From positions 1 through 53,563 of the forward strand of contig JAJXWB010000024.1 of NCBI GenBank assembly GCA_021781815.1: a stretch of DNA of 53,563 nt, written 5' to 3'. Positions 43,666 through 53,563 of the stretch are shown here, in pieces. The stretch comes from Pseudomonadota bacterium. GTDB lineage: Bacteria; Pseudomonadota; Alphaproteobacteria; Rhizobiales; Beijerinckiaceae. How positions within the stretch are numbered: position 1 is the first letter of the stretch; each line of letters begins with the position of its first letter. The notes under the pieces were generated by a model that saw only the letters and a program-made list of their open reading frames with translations, was not told where the DNA came from and made no database searches. Both the position numbers and the translations under genes were made by a program.

Positions 43666-44115
43666 ATGAAACTGAATAAATCCAGTTCGGCGCTTCTTGT
43701 GCTTCTGGCGATGCCCGGCGTTGCTCTGGCGCAGGGCGTCGCCGCAGGCGGAGAGGGTAACGTGAACCCCGCAATGGCGTGTGCGGCTGATCAGCACATC
43801 GACGGCCAACTCGCCTTCATCAAAGCGGAACTGAAGATCACCGACGAGCAGACGCCCAGTTGGAGCGTTTTCGCCAATACCTTCCGCGTGAACAAGGAAA
43901 AGCAGGCGGCGTCCTGCGCGCAGGCGCGGAAACAAGCGCACTCCATGCGGTCGGCCGATTTGCTCGATTCCATGAAAATGATGGAAATGCATCTTTCCGA
44001 ACAACTCGACTCCTTGCGCGCGATAGACGCGGCGATCCGCCCTCTCTACGAGGCGCTGACCGCCGAGCAGAAGAAGAAAGCCGATGAAATCCTGAAGGGC
44101 GGGCCGGGCATGTGA
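43666..44115 (+). CDS. Periplasmic Spy/CpxP-like protein (LTxxQ motif)
   Basis: A 149-residue exported helical protein. The signal SSSALLVLLAMPGVALA is followed by a domain with LKITDEQTPSWSVFA and LTAEQKKKADEIL, the two LTxxQ-type motifs of the Spy/CpxP family. These proteins act as ATP-independent chaperones or metal/stress sensors in the periplasm. The ATG at 43666 has GAGGA 5 nt upstream; the in-frame ATG at 43654 would disturb the signal. It is likely co-transcribed with the Gly/Tyr-rich protein gene. Confidence 0.82.
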   Translation: MKLNKSSSALLVLLAMPGVALAQGVAAGGEGNVNPAMACAADQHIDGQLAFIKAELKITDEQTPSWSVFANTFRVNKEKQAASCAQARKQAHSMRSADLLDSMKMMEMHLSEQLDSLRAIDAAIRPLYEALTAEQKKKADEILKGGPGM

Positions 44116-44430
44116 CTGGACGCTAGATCACGATCCCGGTTCCGCGATCATTGACGGCTAAATGACCAGGGCATCTCGTCTTCAGCGCGACGAGGCCGCA
44201 TTCGCTGCGACGCCGTCACGTCGCGTTGAGCCGGATTGACGTCCCGCGAGCGCGTCCAGCCCTTGCATCCGCAAGCGGATCGTCGAGCTCGCCCACCAGA
44301 ACGGCGATACGGCCGTCCTCAAGGCGAAGCGCGTCGTTTCTTCGACGGACAGCCGAACTCCCGCTTCATGTCGGGATTGCGCAGTCGATTATACTCTATT
44401 ACGCAGAGTACTCTGACTTAGAGTGCATAC
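44116..44430. other. Intergenic region before the hydrolase operon
   Basis: A 315-bp stretch. Its last 40 bp hold a -10-like box and two inverted repeats next to the ATG (separate entry). Around 44270-44340 one frame reads KRIVELAHQNGDTAVLKAKR, which looks protein-like and may be the remnant of a lost gene, but it has no start or intact frame. Nothing else was recognised. Confidence 0.45.
44390..44424 (+). promoter_or_regulatory. Tandem inverted-repeat operator overlapping promoter and ribosome site
   Basis: A -10-like box TATACT (44390-44395) overlaps the first of two adjacent inverted repeats: ACTCT-N7-AGAGT (44393-44409) and ACTCT-N5-AGAGT (44410-44424). The second repeat also covers the likely ribosome site AGAG, 7 nt before the hydrolase ATG at 44431. 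The four half-sites are identical, and the centre CAGAGTACTCTG is a perfect 12-bp palindrome. The operon encodes a winged-helix regulator that could bind here. Confidence 0.6.
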
Positions 44431-45438
44431 ATGCGCGCCTTCCTAAGAAAGTTCATCCTGCGCCCGGTCGGCTTCGGGCTCGCGGCAATAGGAATTTTGA
44501 CCTGCGCCTTCGCGCTCGCCCTCCGGGCGCCGCTCGTGTCGCCGCCGTTTCTGGAATCGATTCACAAGGGCGCGGCGCAAATCGATCAGACCGGGCTTGC
44601 GCCGCTCAGCCGGTTCACCGCGCGCGACGGGACCGAACTCGCCTATCGCTTCTATGCCGCGGCGCCCGAAGGGGCGGCGAAGACGATCGCGATCCTCGTG
44701 CATGGGTCGTCGGCCAATTCGCGTGCGATGACGGCGGTCGCTACCGCGCTCGCGAGGGCTGGCGTCGCGGCGGCCGCGGTGGACATGCGCGGTCATGGCG
44801 CCTCGGGTTCGCGGGGCGATATCGCCTTCATCGGGCAACTGGAGCAAGACCTCGATGATCTCGTCGGGGATCTGAAGCGCTCGCATCCGGATGCGCATTT
44901 CGTTTTGATCGGCCATTCGTCCGGCGGCGGCTTCGCGCTCAGGATCGCCAGTGAGCCGACCGGCGACCTGTTCGACCGATTTGTTTTCCTGTCTCCCTTT
45001 CTAGGCTATCGCGCGCCGACGAACCGGCCAGCCGAAGGCGCCACCCTGTGGGCGCAACCCGACCTGCCGCGCATCTTCGCGCTGTTGGCGCTGAACGGAA
45101 TGAATATCCATGCGCTCGACGGCCTGCCGACGCTCGCCTTCGCGACAGGGCCTGGGGCCGAGCGCTATCGGACGACGCGCTATTCATTCCGCCTCATGCA
45201 GAATTTCGGGCCGCCGGCCGATCTCGCCACGGCGCTGGCGCAGATCCGCAGGCCGGCCGTCCTGATCGCCGGCGCGCAGGACGAATTGTTCGATTCCGCG
45301 CGATATCCCGAAGCGCTCAGAGGATTCGAGGACAAGATCGCATTGAAAATCACGCCCGATGTCGATCACATGGGCATGGTGCATGCGTCAGCCGCTCTTG
45401 CTGCGATCGTCGCGACGGTTCGGGGAGATGGAACATGA
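44431..45438 (+). CDS. Membrane-anchored alpha/beta hydrolase (lysophospholipase-like)
   Basis: A 335-residue hydrolase of the serine aminopeptidase S33 (Hydrolase_4) group. An N-terminal hydrophobic segment (GFGLAAIGILTCAFALAL) probably anchors it. The oxyanion region is ILVHGSSANSRAM, the nucleophile is S163 in GHSSGG, and the histidine lies in DVDHMGM; the acid is likely in GAQDELFDS. Relatives cleave lysolipids or monoglycerides. Its stop overlaps the next ATG by 4 nt. It is the first gene of a three-gene operon ending in a regulator. Confidence 0.86.
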   Translation: MRAFLRKFILRPVGFGLAAIGILTCAFALALRAPLVSPPFLESIHKGAAQIDQTGLAPLSRFTARDGTELAYRFYAAAPEGAAKTIAILVHGSSANSRAMTAVATALARAGVAAAAVDMRGHGASGSRGDIAFIGQLEQDLDDLVGDLKRSHPDAHFVLIGHSSGGGFALRIASEPTGDLFDRFVFLSPFLGYRAPTNRPAEGATLWAQPDLPRIFALLALNGMNIHALDGLPTLAFATGPGAERYRTTRYSFRLMQNFGPPADLATALAQIRRPAVLIAGAQDELFDSARYPEALRGFEDKIALKITPDVDHMGMVHASAALAAIVATVRGDGT

Positions 45439-45989
45439 TATCGGATGCACAGCACGCTTCGGCGCAGATCGCCGAAATCGAGGCCGTCAGGCGCGCTGTA
45501 AGGCAGTCGAACTTTTACCGGCTGGCAAGCGTCATCGTCATCCTGTGGGGCGTTGTGACGGCCGTCGGGAACCTGGCGTCCCATGCCTGGCCCCGCTCCG
45601 CCGGATCGATCTGGATCGGCCTTGATATCATCGGCGTTCTGGCGACCTCCGCGCTCGGCCTGAACATGCGGGGCCGCGGTTATCCCCGCGCATTTGACTG
45701 GCGCACGCCTGTCGCTTTCGCCTTGTTCTTCGGGTTCGGTCTTCTGTGGTCGGTGGGGCTGGGGCGCTTCGGGCCGCGAGAGCTTTCGGTCTTCTGGTCG
45801 ACCCTGTTCATGTTCGGCTACGCCGTCGCCGGCCTCTGGCTCGGGGCGGCCTTCGTCGTCCTTGGCGTCGGCGTCGCAGGCCTCGTGACGCTCGACTATT
45901 TCTTCGCCGGACCGTGGTTCGATATCTATCTCGCCCTCTTCAACGGCGGCGGGCTCGTGGCGGCGGGACTATGGATGCGGCGGGCGTGA
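45435..45989 (+). CDS. Multi-span membrane protein of unknown function
   Basis: A 184-residue hydrophobic protein with about five membrane segments (LASVIVILWGVVTAVGN, SIWIGLDIIGVLATSALG, VAFALFFGFGLLWSVG, LFMFGYAVAGLWLGAAFVV, LALFNGGGLVAAGLWM). The N-terminal 25 residues are charged and helical (QIAEIEAVRRAVRQS). I do not recognise a named family. It overlaps the hydrolase gene by ATGA and ends 4 nt before the regulator gene. Translational coupling implies a shared role, perhaps in sensing or altering membrane lipids. Confidence 0.75.
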   Translation: MISDAQHASAQIAEIEAVRRAVRQSNFYRLASVIVILWGVVTAVGNLASHAWPRSAGSIWIGLDIIGVLATSALGLNMRGRGYPRAFDWRTPVAFALFFGFGLLWSVGLGRFGPRELSVFWSTLFMFGYAVAGLWLGAAFVVLGVGVAGLVTLDYFFAGPWFDIYLALFNGGGLVAAGLWMRRA

Positions 45990-45993
45990 GGCG

Positions 45994-46296
45994 ATGACGA
46001 CCCCGGACGACACGATCCACCAGCCGGTGCGTCTTCGCATCATGGCCGCCTTGACGGCGCTGCCGGCAAGGGCCGACGGGATCGACTTCTCCCGGCTGAA
46101 AAAATTGACCGGCGCAACGGACGGCAATCTAGGCGCGCATATCGATACTCTGGTCCGGGCGCGCTACGTCGCTGTCGCGAAGACCTTTGTCGGCCGGCGC
46201 CCACGCACGACCGTGGTCTCGACCGCGGACGGCCGCCGCGCCTTTGCCGCGCATGTCGCCTTTCTGCGCAGCGTGATCGACCGATCCGCGGAATGA
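45994..46296 (+). CDS. Winged-helix transcriptional regulator (MarR/ArsR-like, short)
   Basis: A 100-residue DNA-binding protein. HQPVRLRIMAALTALP is the first helix, FSRLKKLTGATDGNLGAHIDTLVRARYVAVAKTF is the helix-turn-helix with the beginning of the wing (given in parts), and GRRPRTTVVSTADGRRAF is the wing and following strand. This fits the winged-helix domain found as a stand-alone regulator after membrane-protein genes. It has no ligand domain. It probably controls its own operon through the inverted repeats before the hydrolase gene. Confidence 0.85.
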   Translation: MTTPDDTIHQPVRLRIMAALTALPARADGIDFSRLKKLTGATDGNLGAHIDTLVRARYVAVAKTFVGRRPRTTVVSTADGRRAFAAHVAFLRSVIDRSAE

Positions 46297-46631
46297 AGGG
46301 GCGAAGCAGGCGCCGCATCATCGGGCATTCTGAAGGGGAGGGGTGCGACGCTGATACGCATCATGCTGATGGCGCGCGTGGAATCCGGCCCTGCCCGGCG
46401 AAGGCGGCAGGCGATTCCGAAAACAGCAATTCATGCCGGAGTCTTCCTCGGCCTTCCGCAGGGTTGCGCACAAAAAAGCCATATGTTAGGTGACGCGCGC
46501 CTTTCGGAGCAGCGTGTTTGCGCGCGCCTGCTTCGCTTCAGCAAATTCGCCCGATTTTGCAAGGGTTCGCGGCTGATTCGCAGCGACGAATTTTCGCATT
46601 TGGGCTTGTCGACCGCTTGAGGGTTCAACGG
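46297..46631. other. Intergenic region before the ATP synthase operon
   Basis: A 335-bp stretch between the regulator gene and atpH. It should contain the atp promoter, but no convincing -35/-10 pair was found; a TTGCGC followed by an A-run and CATATGTTAG around 46464-46492 is the least poor candidate. The last 120 bp are rich in TTCGC-type words. No RNA gene was recognised. Confidence 0.4.
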
Positions 46632-47195
46632 GTGGCTAAAGAGGAAACGATCGTATCGGGCATGGCCGGGCGCTACGCTGCCGCGTTGCACGCCCTGGCC
46701 GTCGAGCAGAACGCGACCGGCCCGGTGGGCGCGGCGCTCGCGACCTTTCAGGCGCTGCTCGACGAAAGCGCCGATCTCCGGCGGCTGGTCCGCTCCCCTG
46801 TATTTTCCGCCGAAGAGCAGACCAAAGCGCTGACGCCGCTGCTGGACAAGGCCGGCATCGGCGGAATCGCCGCCAATTTCATCAAGCTGGTCGCCGCAAA
46901 GCGCCGGCTGTTCGCGATTACGGACATGATCGCCGGCTACAAGGCGCTTGACGACGCGGCCAACGGCGTCACGCGGGCGACCGTCACGGTCGCCGAGTCG
47001 CTCAGCGACACTCAGACGCAGGCGCTGCGCCAGCAACTCGCCGCGGTCGCCGGAGCGAAGTCGGTCGACCTCGATGTGAGGGTCGATCCCTCGATCATCG
47101 GCGGCCTCGTCGTCAAGGTCGGCTCCCGCATGGTCGATTCTTCGCTGAAAACCAAACTCAACGCCATTCGCACACGCATGAAAGAGGTCGGCTGA
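46632..47195 (+). CDS. atpH: ATP synthase F1 subunit delta
   Basis: A 187-residue delta subunit (OSCP homologue) that links F1 to the peripheral stalk. The N-terminus is [17 protein letters not shown], the middle [22 protein letters not shown], and the C-terminus [20 protein letters not shown], the last being the family signature. The start is the GTG at 46632 with GAGGG 9 nt upstream, matching the family length. The stop shares one base with the atpA start (TGATG), so the genes are coupled. Confidence 0.94.
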   Translation: MAKEETIVSGMAGRYAAALHALAVEQNATGPVGAALATFQALLDESADLRRLVRSPVFSAEEQTKALTPLLDKAGIGGIAANFIKLVAAKRRLFAITDMIAGYKALDDAANGVTRATVTVAESLSDTQTQALRQQLAAVAGAKSVDLDVRVDPSIIGGLVVKVGSRMVDSSLKTKLNAIRTRMKEVG

Positions 47196-48727
47196 TGGAT
47201 ATCCGCGCCGCTGAAATTTCCGCGATCCTGAAGAACGAGATCGCGAGTTTCGGAAATGAAGCAGAAGTGACCGAGGTTGGTCAGGTTCTTTCCGTCGGCG
47301 ACGGCATCGCCCGCGTCCATGGTCTCGACAACGTCCAGGCGGGCGAGATGGTCGAGTTCGAGAACGGCGTGCGCGGCATGGCGCTCAACCTCGAGAGCGA
47401 CAATGTCGGCATCGTCATTTTCGGTTCCGACCGCGACATCAAGGAAGGCCAGACGGTCAAGCGCACGGGCGCGATCGTCGACGTGCCCGTCGGCAAGGAA
47501 ATGCTCGGCCGCGTCGTCGATGCGCTCGGCAATCCGATCGACGGCAAGGGTCCGATCAAGGCGGCCAAGCGCGCCCGCGTCGACGTGAAGGCGCCCGGCA
47601 TCATTCCGCGCAAGTCGGTGCACGAGCCGATGGCGACTGGCCTCAAGGCGATCGACGCGCTGATCCCGATCGGCCGCGGCCAGCGCGAACTGATCATCGG
47701 CGACCGCCAGACCGGCAAGACCGCCGTCGCGCTCGACACGATCCTCAACCAGCGGGCGCTGAACGTCGAAGGCGCGCCGGAGAGCCAGAAGCTCTACTGC
47801 GTCTACGTCGCGATCGGCCAGAAGCGCTCGACCGTCGCGCAGTTTGTGAAGGTGCTCGAGGAGCGCGGTGCGCTCGATTATTCGATCATCGTCGCGGCGA
47901 CGGCCTCCGATCCGGCGCCGATGCAGTTCCTCGCGCCGTTCGCCGGCTGCGCCATGGGCGAATATTTCCGCGACAACGGCATGCACGCCGTCATCATCTA
48001 TGACGATCTGTCGAAGCAGGCCGTCGCCTATCGCCAGATGTCGCTGTTGCTGCGCCGCCCGCCAGGCCGCGAAGCCTATCCCGGCGACGTGTTCTACCTC
48101 CACAGCCGCTTGCTCGAGCGCGCCGCCAAGCTCAACGACGACAATGGCGCGGGCTCGCTGACGGCGCTGCCGGTGATCGAAACCCAGGCCAACGACGTGT
48201 CGGCCTACATTCCCACCAACGTGATCTCGATCACCGATGGCCAGATATTCCTTGAGACGGACCTGTTCTACCAGGGTGTCCGCCCCGCGGTGAATGTCGG
48301 CCTCAGCGTGTCGCGCGTCGGCTCGTCGGCGCAGACGAAAGCCACCAAGAAAGTTGCGGGCAAGATCAAGGGCGAACTCGCGCAGTACCGCGAAATGGCC
48401 GCCTTCGCGCAGTTCGGCTCCGATCTCGACGCGGTGACGCAGCGTCTGCTCAACCGCGGCGCGCGCCTGACCGAACTGCTGAAGCAGGGCCAGTTCTCGC
48501 CGTTGAAAATGGAAGAGCAGGTCGCGGTGATCTACGCCGGCGTGAACGGCTATCTCGATCCGCTGCCGGTGAACCGCGTGAAGGCGTTCGAGGACGGGCT
48601 GCTGTCGCTGCTGCGCACCAGCCACGCCGGTCTGCTGTCGTCGATCCGCGATTCCAGGGATCTGTCGTCGGCCGACGAATCCACGCTGAAGGGCGTGGTC
48701 GAGGGCTTCGCCAAGTCGTTCGCTTGA
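47195..48727 (+). CDS. atpA: ATP synthase F1 subunit alpha
   Basis: A 510-residue alpha subunit, standard length. The P-loop GDRQTGKT is at 169-176, [17 protein letters not shown] and [20 protein letters not shown] (in parts) surround the nucleotide site, and the arginine finger lies in [13 protein letters not shown]. It forms the non-catalytic nucleotide sites of the hexamer. It is second in atpHAGDC. A 106-nt spacer with three hairpins precedes atpG. Confidence 0.98.
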   Translation: MDIRAAEISAILKNEIASFGNEAEVTEVGQVLSVGDGIARVHGLDNVQAGEMVEFENGVRGMALNLESDNVGIVIFGSDRDIKEGQTVKRTGAIVDVPVGKEMLGRVVDALGNPIDGKGPIKAAKRARVDVKAPGIIPRKSVHEPMATGLKAIDALIPIGRGQRELIIGDRQTGKTAVALDTILNQRALNVEGAPESQKLYCVYVAIGQKRSTVAQFVKVLEERGALDYSIIVAATASDPAPMQFLAPFAGCAMGEYFRDNGMHAVIIYDDLSKQAVAYRQMSLLLRRPPGREAYPGDVFYLHSRLLERAAKLNDDNGAGSLTALPVIETQANDVSAYIPTNVISITDGQIFLETDLFYQGVRPAVNVGLSVSRVGSSAQTKATKKVAGKIKGELAQYREMAAFAQFGSDLDAVTQRLLNRGARLTELLKQGQFSPLKMEEQVAVIYAGVNGYLDPLPVNRVKAFEDGLLSLLRTSHAGLLSSIRDSRDLSSADESTLKGVVEGFAKSFA

Positions 48728-48736
48728 GACACGTCG

Positions 48737-48817
48737 TGCCCGGGTCTTCCCCGGGCATCCACGCCTAGCCACGTCGGGACAAAGACGTGGATGGCCGGGA
48801 CAAGCCCGGCCATGACG
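48737..48817. repeat. Triple-hairpin repetitive element between atpA and atpG
   Basis: Three hairpins lie in a row: TGCCCGGG-TCTTC-CCCGGGCA (48737-48757), CCACGTC-N8-GACGTGG (48769-48790), and ATGGCCGGG-ACAAG-CCCGGCCAT (48791-48813). A 32-bp block at 48786-48817 recurs with three mismatches at 51225-51256, between atpD and atpC. The sequence resembles dispersed palindromic repeats common between genes of Rhizobiales. Confidence 0.82.
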
Positions 48818-48833
48818 GGCAAGGATCTGTTGG

Positions 48834-51174
<2,341 letters not shown>

Positions 51175-51182
51175 GCCTGGTC

Positions 51183-51256
51183 CAGCGGACGGCCGGACCA
51201 TTCCGGCGCTCCGCTGATCGTTTTCGTGGATGGCAGGGACACGCCCGGCCATGACG
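51183..51256. repeat. Hairpins and second repeat copy between atpD and atpC
   Basis: A nested hairpin CAGCGGA-N3-CCGGA-CCAT-TCCGG-N3-TCCGCTG occupies 51183-51216. The second copy of the 32-bp atpA-atpG repeat follows at 51225-51256, with arms ATGGCAGGG/CCCGGCCAT (one mismatch). Together they fill most of the 116-nt spacer. Confidence 0.8.
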
Positions 51257-51290
51257 TGTTGAAACAGAACTGGTCTCGCCGGAGACGATC

Positions 51291-51692
51291 ATGGCCGCCT
51301 TTCATTTCGAGCTCGTTTCGCCTGAACAGATCCTGTTCTCCGGCGATGTCGAATCCGTCGTCGTCCCGGGATCGGAAGGCCAGATGACGATCCTCAAGGA
51401 TCATGCGCCGGTCATGACGATGCTGCAGCCTGGCGTGGTCGAGGTCGAGGAGAGCGCAGCGAAGCGCCAGCGGCTGTTCGTGCGCGGCGGCTTCGCCGAT
51501 GTGGCGCCGACCGGCCTGACGATCCTCGCCGAGCTCGCGCTGCCGATCGAGCAGCTCGATGCGGCGGCGATCGCCCGCGAAATCAAGAACGCCGAAGAGG
51601 ACGTCGCCGACGCGGCGGACGGCGAGGCGCGCCGCATGGCCGGCCTCAAGCTCGATCAGCTCAGGCAGTTGAAGGAAGCGCTGGGGATTTAG
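51291..51692 (+). CDS. atpC: ATP synthase F1 subunit epsilon
   Basis: A 133-residue epsilon subunit. The beta-sandwich domain has [29 protein letters not shown] (in parts) and the [19 protein letters not shown] strand; the C-terminal helices ([27 protein letters not shown]) are short. Epsilon joins gamma to the c-ring and can inhibit hydrolysis. GGAGA upstream of the ATG is the likely ribosome site. It is the last gene of atpHAGDC; genes for F0 (atpIBEF) are not in the window, as is usual in alphaproteobacteria. Confidence 0.95.
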   Translation: MAAFHFELVSPEQILFSGDVESVVVPGSEGQMTILKDHAPVMTMLQPGVVEVEESAAKRQRLFVRGGFADVAPTGLTILAELALPIEQLDAAAIAREIKNAEEDVADAADGEARRMAGLKLDQLRQLKEALGI

Positions 51693-51818
51693 GCGCAAGG
51701 CCCGCGATTTATCTCATCGCGAAAAGCAGGCGATGCTGCGGTCCAGGCGTCGCGCGATCGCCAAGGCCCGCTCCGGCTTTCCTGCCCTGCTTCGCCCGCC
51801 ACGACGCGGTGAGACGGC

Positions 51819-53429
51819 ATGATTGCGGACATCCGTAACTTCGACGAACTGAGCCGGGCGTTCCGCTGGAGGATTCCGGACCGCTACAATATTGGCGTCG
51901 ACGTCACGGACAAATGGGGCCGGACGCAGCCCGACCGGCCGGCGATCCTCGAAGTCGGCGCAGACGGCGCAGTCAGCACGGTCACGTTCGGCGACCTCAG
52001 CGCGCAGTCGAACCGGCTGGCGAACGCCCTGCGGGCATTGGGGATCGTCCGCGGCGACCGAATCGGCGTTCTGCTGCCGCAATCGCAGCACGTGACGATT
52101 GCGCATGCGGCCATCTACAAGCTCGGCGCCATCGCCGTCCCGCTGGCGCTGCTGTTTGGCGATGAGGCGCTGGCATACCGCCTGAACGACGCCGGCGTGC
52201 GGCTGTTGATCGCCAACGGCGCCGGCGCACGCAAGGCCCGCGCGCGCGCCGAGCGGACGCCCCGCCTCGAAGCGATCGCCTCGATGGACGGCGCAGACGG
52301 CGCGATCCTCGGACTCGACCGTATGCTTGCACAGGCGTCGCCGGACTTTCAGGCCGTCGAGACCGGGCCAGACGACCCCGCGTTGATGATCTATACGTCC
52401 GGAACGACCGGCCAGCCGAAGGGCGCGCTGCACGGCCATCGCGTGCTGCTCGGCCATCTGCCGGGCGTCCAGGTTCCGCATGAATTCTTCCCGCAGCCCG
52501 GCGACCTGATGTGGACGCCGGCGGACTGGGCCTGGGCCGGCGGACTGCTCAACGCCTTGCTGCCCGCGCTGCATTTCGGCGTGCCTGTCGTGGCGCGCGC
52601 AGCCGAGAAATTCGATCCGGATGCGGCTTTCGATCTGATGGCGCGCCTCGGCGTGCGTAACGCCTTCTTCCCGCCAACGGCGCTGCGCATGCTGCGCACG
52701 GTGGCGCGCCCCCGCATGAAATACCGGCTCGCGCTGCGCACGCTCGGATCGGCGGGCGAGGCGCTGGGCGTCGAGCCCTACGAATGGGCGCGGCGCGAAC
52801 TCGGCATGCCTATCAACGAATATTACGGGCAGACCGAGTGCAATCTGGTGCTCGGTTCCTGTGCCGCTCTTGGCGTGAGCAAGGCGGGTTTCATCGGCAG
52901 GGCCATTCCGGGCCACACTGTCGCGATCCTGCGGACGGACGGCGGCGTCTGCGCAGCGGAAGAGCTCGGGCAGATCGCGGTCCGACGCCCGGACCCCGTG
53001 ATGTTCCTTGGCTATTGGAATCGATCGGAAGCGACGAAAGAAAAATTCGTCGGCGAATGGATGATTACCGGGGATCAGGGCGTCATGGACGCCGAAGGAT
53101 ATGTGCGGTTCGTCGGCCGCGATGACGACGTCATCACCTCGTCGGGCTATCGTATCGGCCCCGGTGAAATCGAGGACTGCCTGCTGCGCCATCCGGCGGT
53201 CGCCAATGCCGCGGTCGTCGGCAAGAAGGATCCCCTGCGCACCGAGATCGTGAAGGCCTTCATCGTGCTGCGGGCGGGCGCCGCCGCCTCCGACGCGCTT
53301 GTCGCCGATCTGCAGGATTTCGTGCGCGCACGGCTCGCCGCCTACGAATATCCGCGCGAAATCGCCTTTGTCGACGACCTGCCGCTAACGACGAGCGGCA
53401 AGGTGATCCGCAGAGCCTTGCGCGAGTAA
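51819..53429 (+). CDS. Acyl-CoA synthetase (acetate/medium-chain type)
   Basis: A 536-residue ANL-superfamily ligase. The AMP-binding loop YTSGTTGQPKGA begins at residue 192, YYGQTECN is the adenine motif, and ITGDQGVMDAEGYVRFVGRDDDVI (in parts) is the hinge; the catalytic Lys lies in TTSGKVIRR. The sequence TPADWAWAGG resembles medium-chain or acetyl-CoA-synthetase-like members such as those of the ACSM group. It lies 126 nt after atpC and is convergent with a glutaryl-CoA dehydrogenase gene 11 nt away. A role in degrading dicarboxylic or aromatic acids is possible but inferred. Confidence 0.88.
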   Translation: MIADIRNFDELSRAFRWRIPDRYNIGVDVTDKWGRTQPDRPAILEVGADGAVSTVTFGDLSAQSNRLANALRALGIVRGDRIGVLLPQSQHVTIAHAAIYKLGAIAVPLALLFGDEALAYRLNDAGVRLLIANGAGARKARARAERTPRLEAIASMDGADGAILGLDRMLAQASPDFQAVETGPDDPALMIYTSGTTGQPKGALHGHRVLLGHLPGVQVPHEFFPQPGDLMWTPADWAWAGGLLNALLPALHFGVPVVARAAEKFDPDAAFDLMARLGVRNAFFPPTALRMLRTVARPRMKYRLALRTLGSAGEALGVEPYEWARRELGMPINEYYGQTECNLVLGSCAALGVSKAGFIGRAIPGHTVAILRTDGGVCAAEELGQIAVRRPDPVMFLGYWNRSEATKEKFVGEWMITGDQGVMDAEGYVRFVGRDDDVITSSGYRIGPGEIEDCLLRHPAVANAAVVGKKDPLRTEIVKAFIVLRAGAAASDALVADLQDFVRARLAAYEYPREIAFVDDLPLTTSGKVIRRALRE

Positions 53430-53440
53430 TCCCGCCCTCC

Positions 53441-53563
<123 letters not shown>

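Noticed and set aside
44270-44345. Protein-like frame reading KRIVELAHQNGDTAVLKAKR
   Set aside because: No start, short, and not matched to a known family by eye; kept only as a possible remnant.
48737-48817. Intrinsic terminator between atpA and atpG
   Set aside because: Stable hairpins but no T-run on either strand, and ATP synthase genes must be read through here.

Overview
The window reads as chromosomal DNA of a GC-rich alphaproteobacterium of the Rhizobiales (Hyphomicrobiales). This rests on aerobic-type cobS/cobT with a B12-riboswitch-controlled bluB, an S4-protein/FdxA/CarD/RpoH block, sdhCDAB, and an F1-only atpHAGDC operon. A mesaconyl-CoA hydratase of the ethylmalonyl-CoA pathway points to a C1/C2-assimilating lineage such as Beijerinckiaceae, Methylocystaceae or Methylobacteriaceae. 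The family assignment is inference. No phage, transposase, CRISPR array or rRNA was seen.

Layout. 1-6.5 kb: tRNA-Ala(CGC), YggT, DUF167, mesaconyl-CoA hydratase; then on the minus strand a J-domain protein with cobS and cobT, divergent from a BolA-like protein; a PaaI-like thioesterase. 6.8-16.5 kb: an L,D-transpeptidase, an SCP-type thiolase, a D,D-carboxypeptidase coupled to a G3E (CobW-like) GTPase, a CelD-type acetyltransferase, an S4 protein, ferredoxin FdxA, a CarD regulator with a very long basic N-terminal tail, and an RpoH-type sigma factor. 16.6-19.8 kb: a minus-strand run of esterase-like, nuclease-like and M48 lipoprotein genes. 20-23.5 kb: sdhCDAB with a strong terminator. 23.5-29 kb: GNAT, Nudix, lipoprotein, argJ, a branched-chain-type solute-binding protein and a parvulin. 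29.3-34.5 kb: secA and priA. 34.5-36.7 kb: three TadE/TadG-like pseudopilin genes without other Tad machinery. 37-38 kb: bluB behind a cobalamin riboswitch. 38.2-42.4 kb: an uncharacterised radical SAM / acyl-CoA ligase / nitronate-monooxygenase-like cluster. 42.7-46.3 kb: a Gly/Tyr-rich secreted protein, a Spy-like periplasmic protein, and a hydrolase / membrane protein / winged-helix regulator operon with tandem inverted repeats before its first codon. 46.6-51.7 kb: atpHAGDC, interrupted by hairpin repeats. 51.8 kb to the end: an acyl-CoA synthetase and the 3' end of a glutaryl-CoA dehydrogenase.

Functionally most of the window is core metabolism and envelope biology: respiration (SDH, ATP synthase), export (SecA, parvulin), peptidoglycan modification (L,D-transpeptidase, D,D-carboxypeptidase), B12 synthesis (CobS/CobT, BluB), acyl-CoA chemistry and stress transcription (CarD, RpoH). 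The least explained parts are the radical SAM cluster, the CarD tail, the esterase-like and nuclease-like proteins with altered active-site motifs, the hydrolase operon with its putative operator, and several structured intergenic elements.
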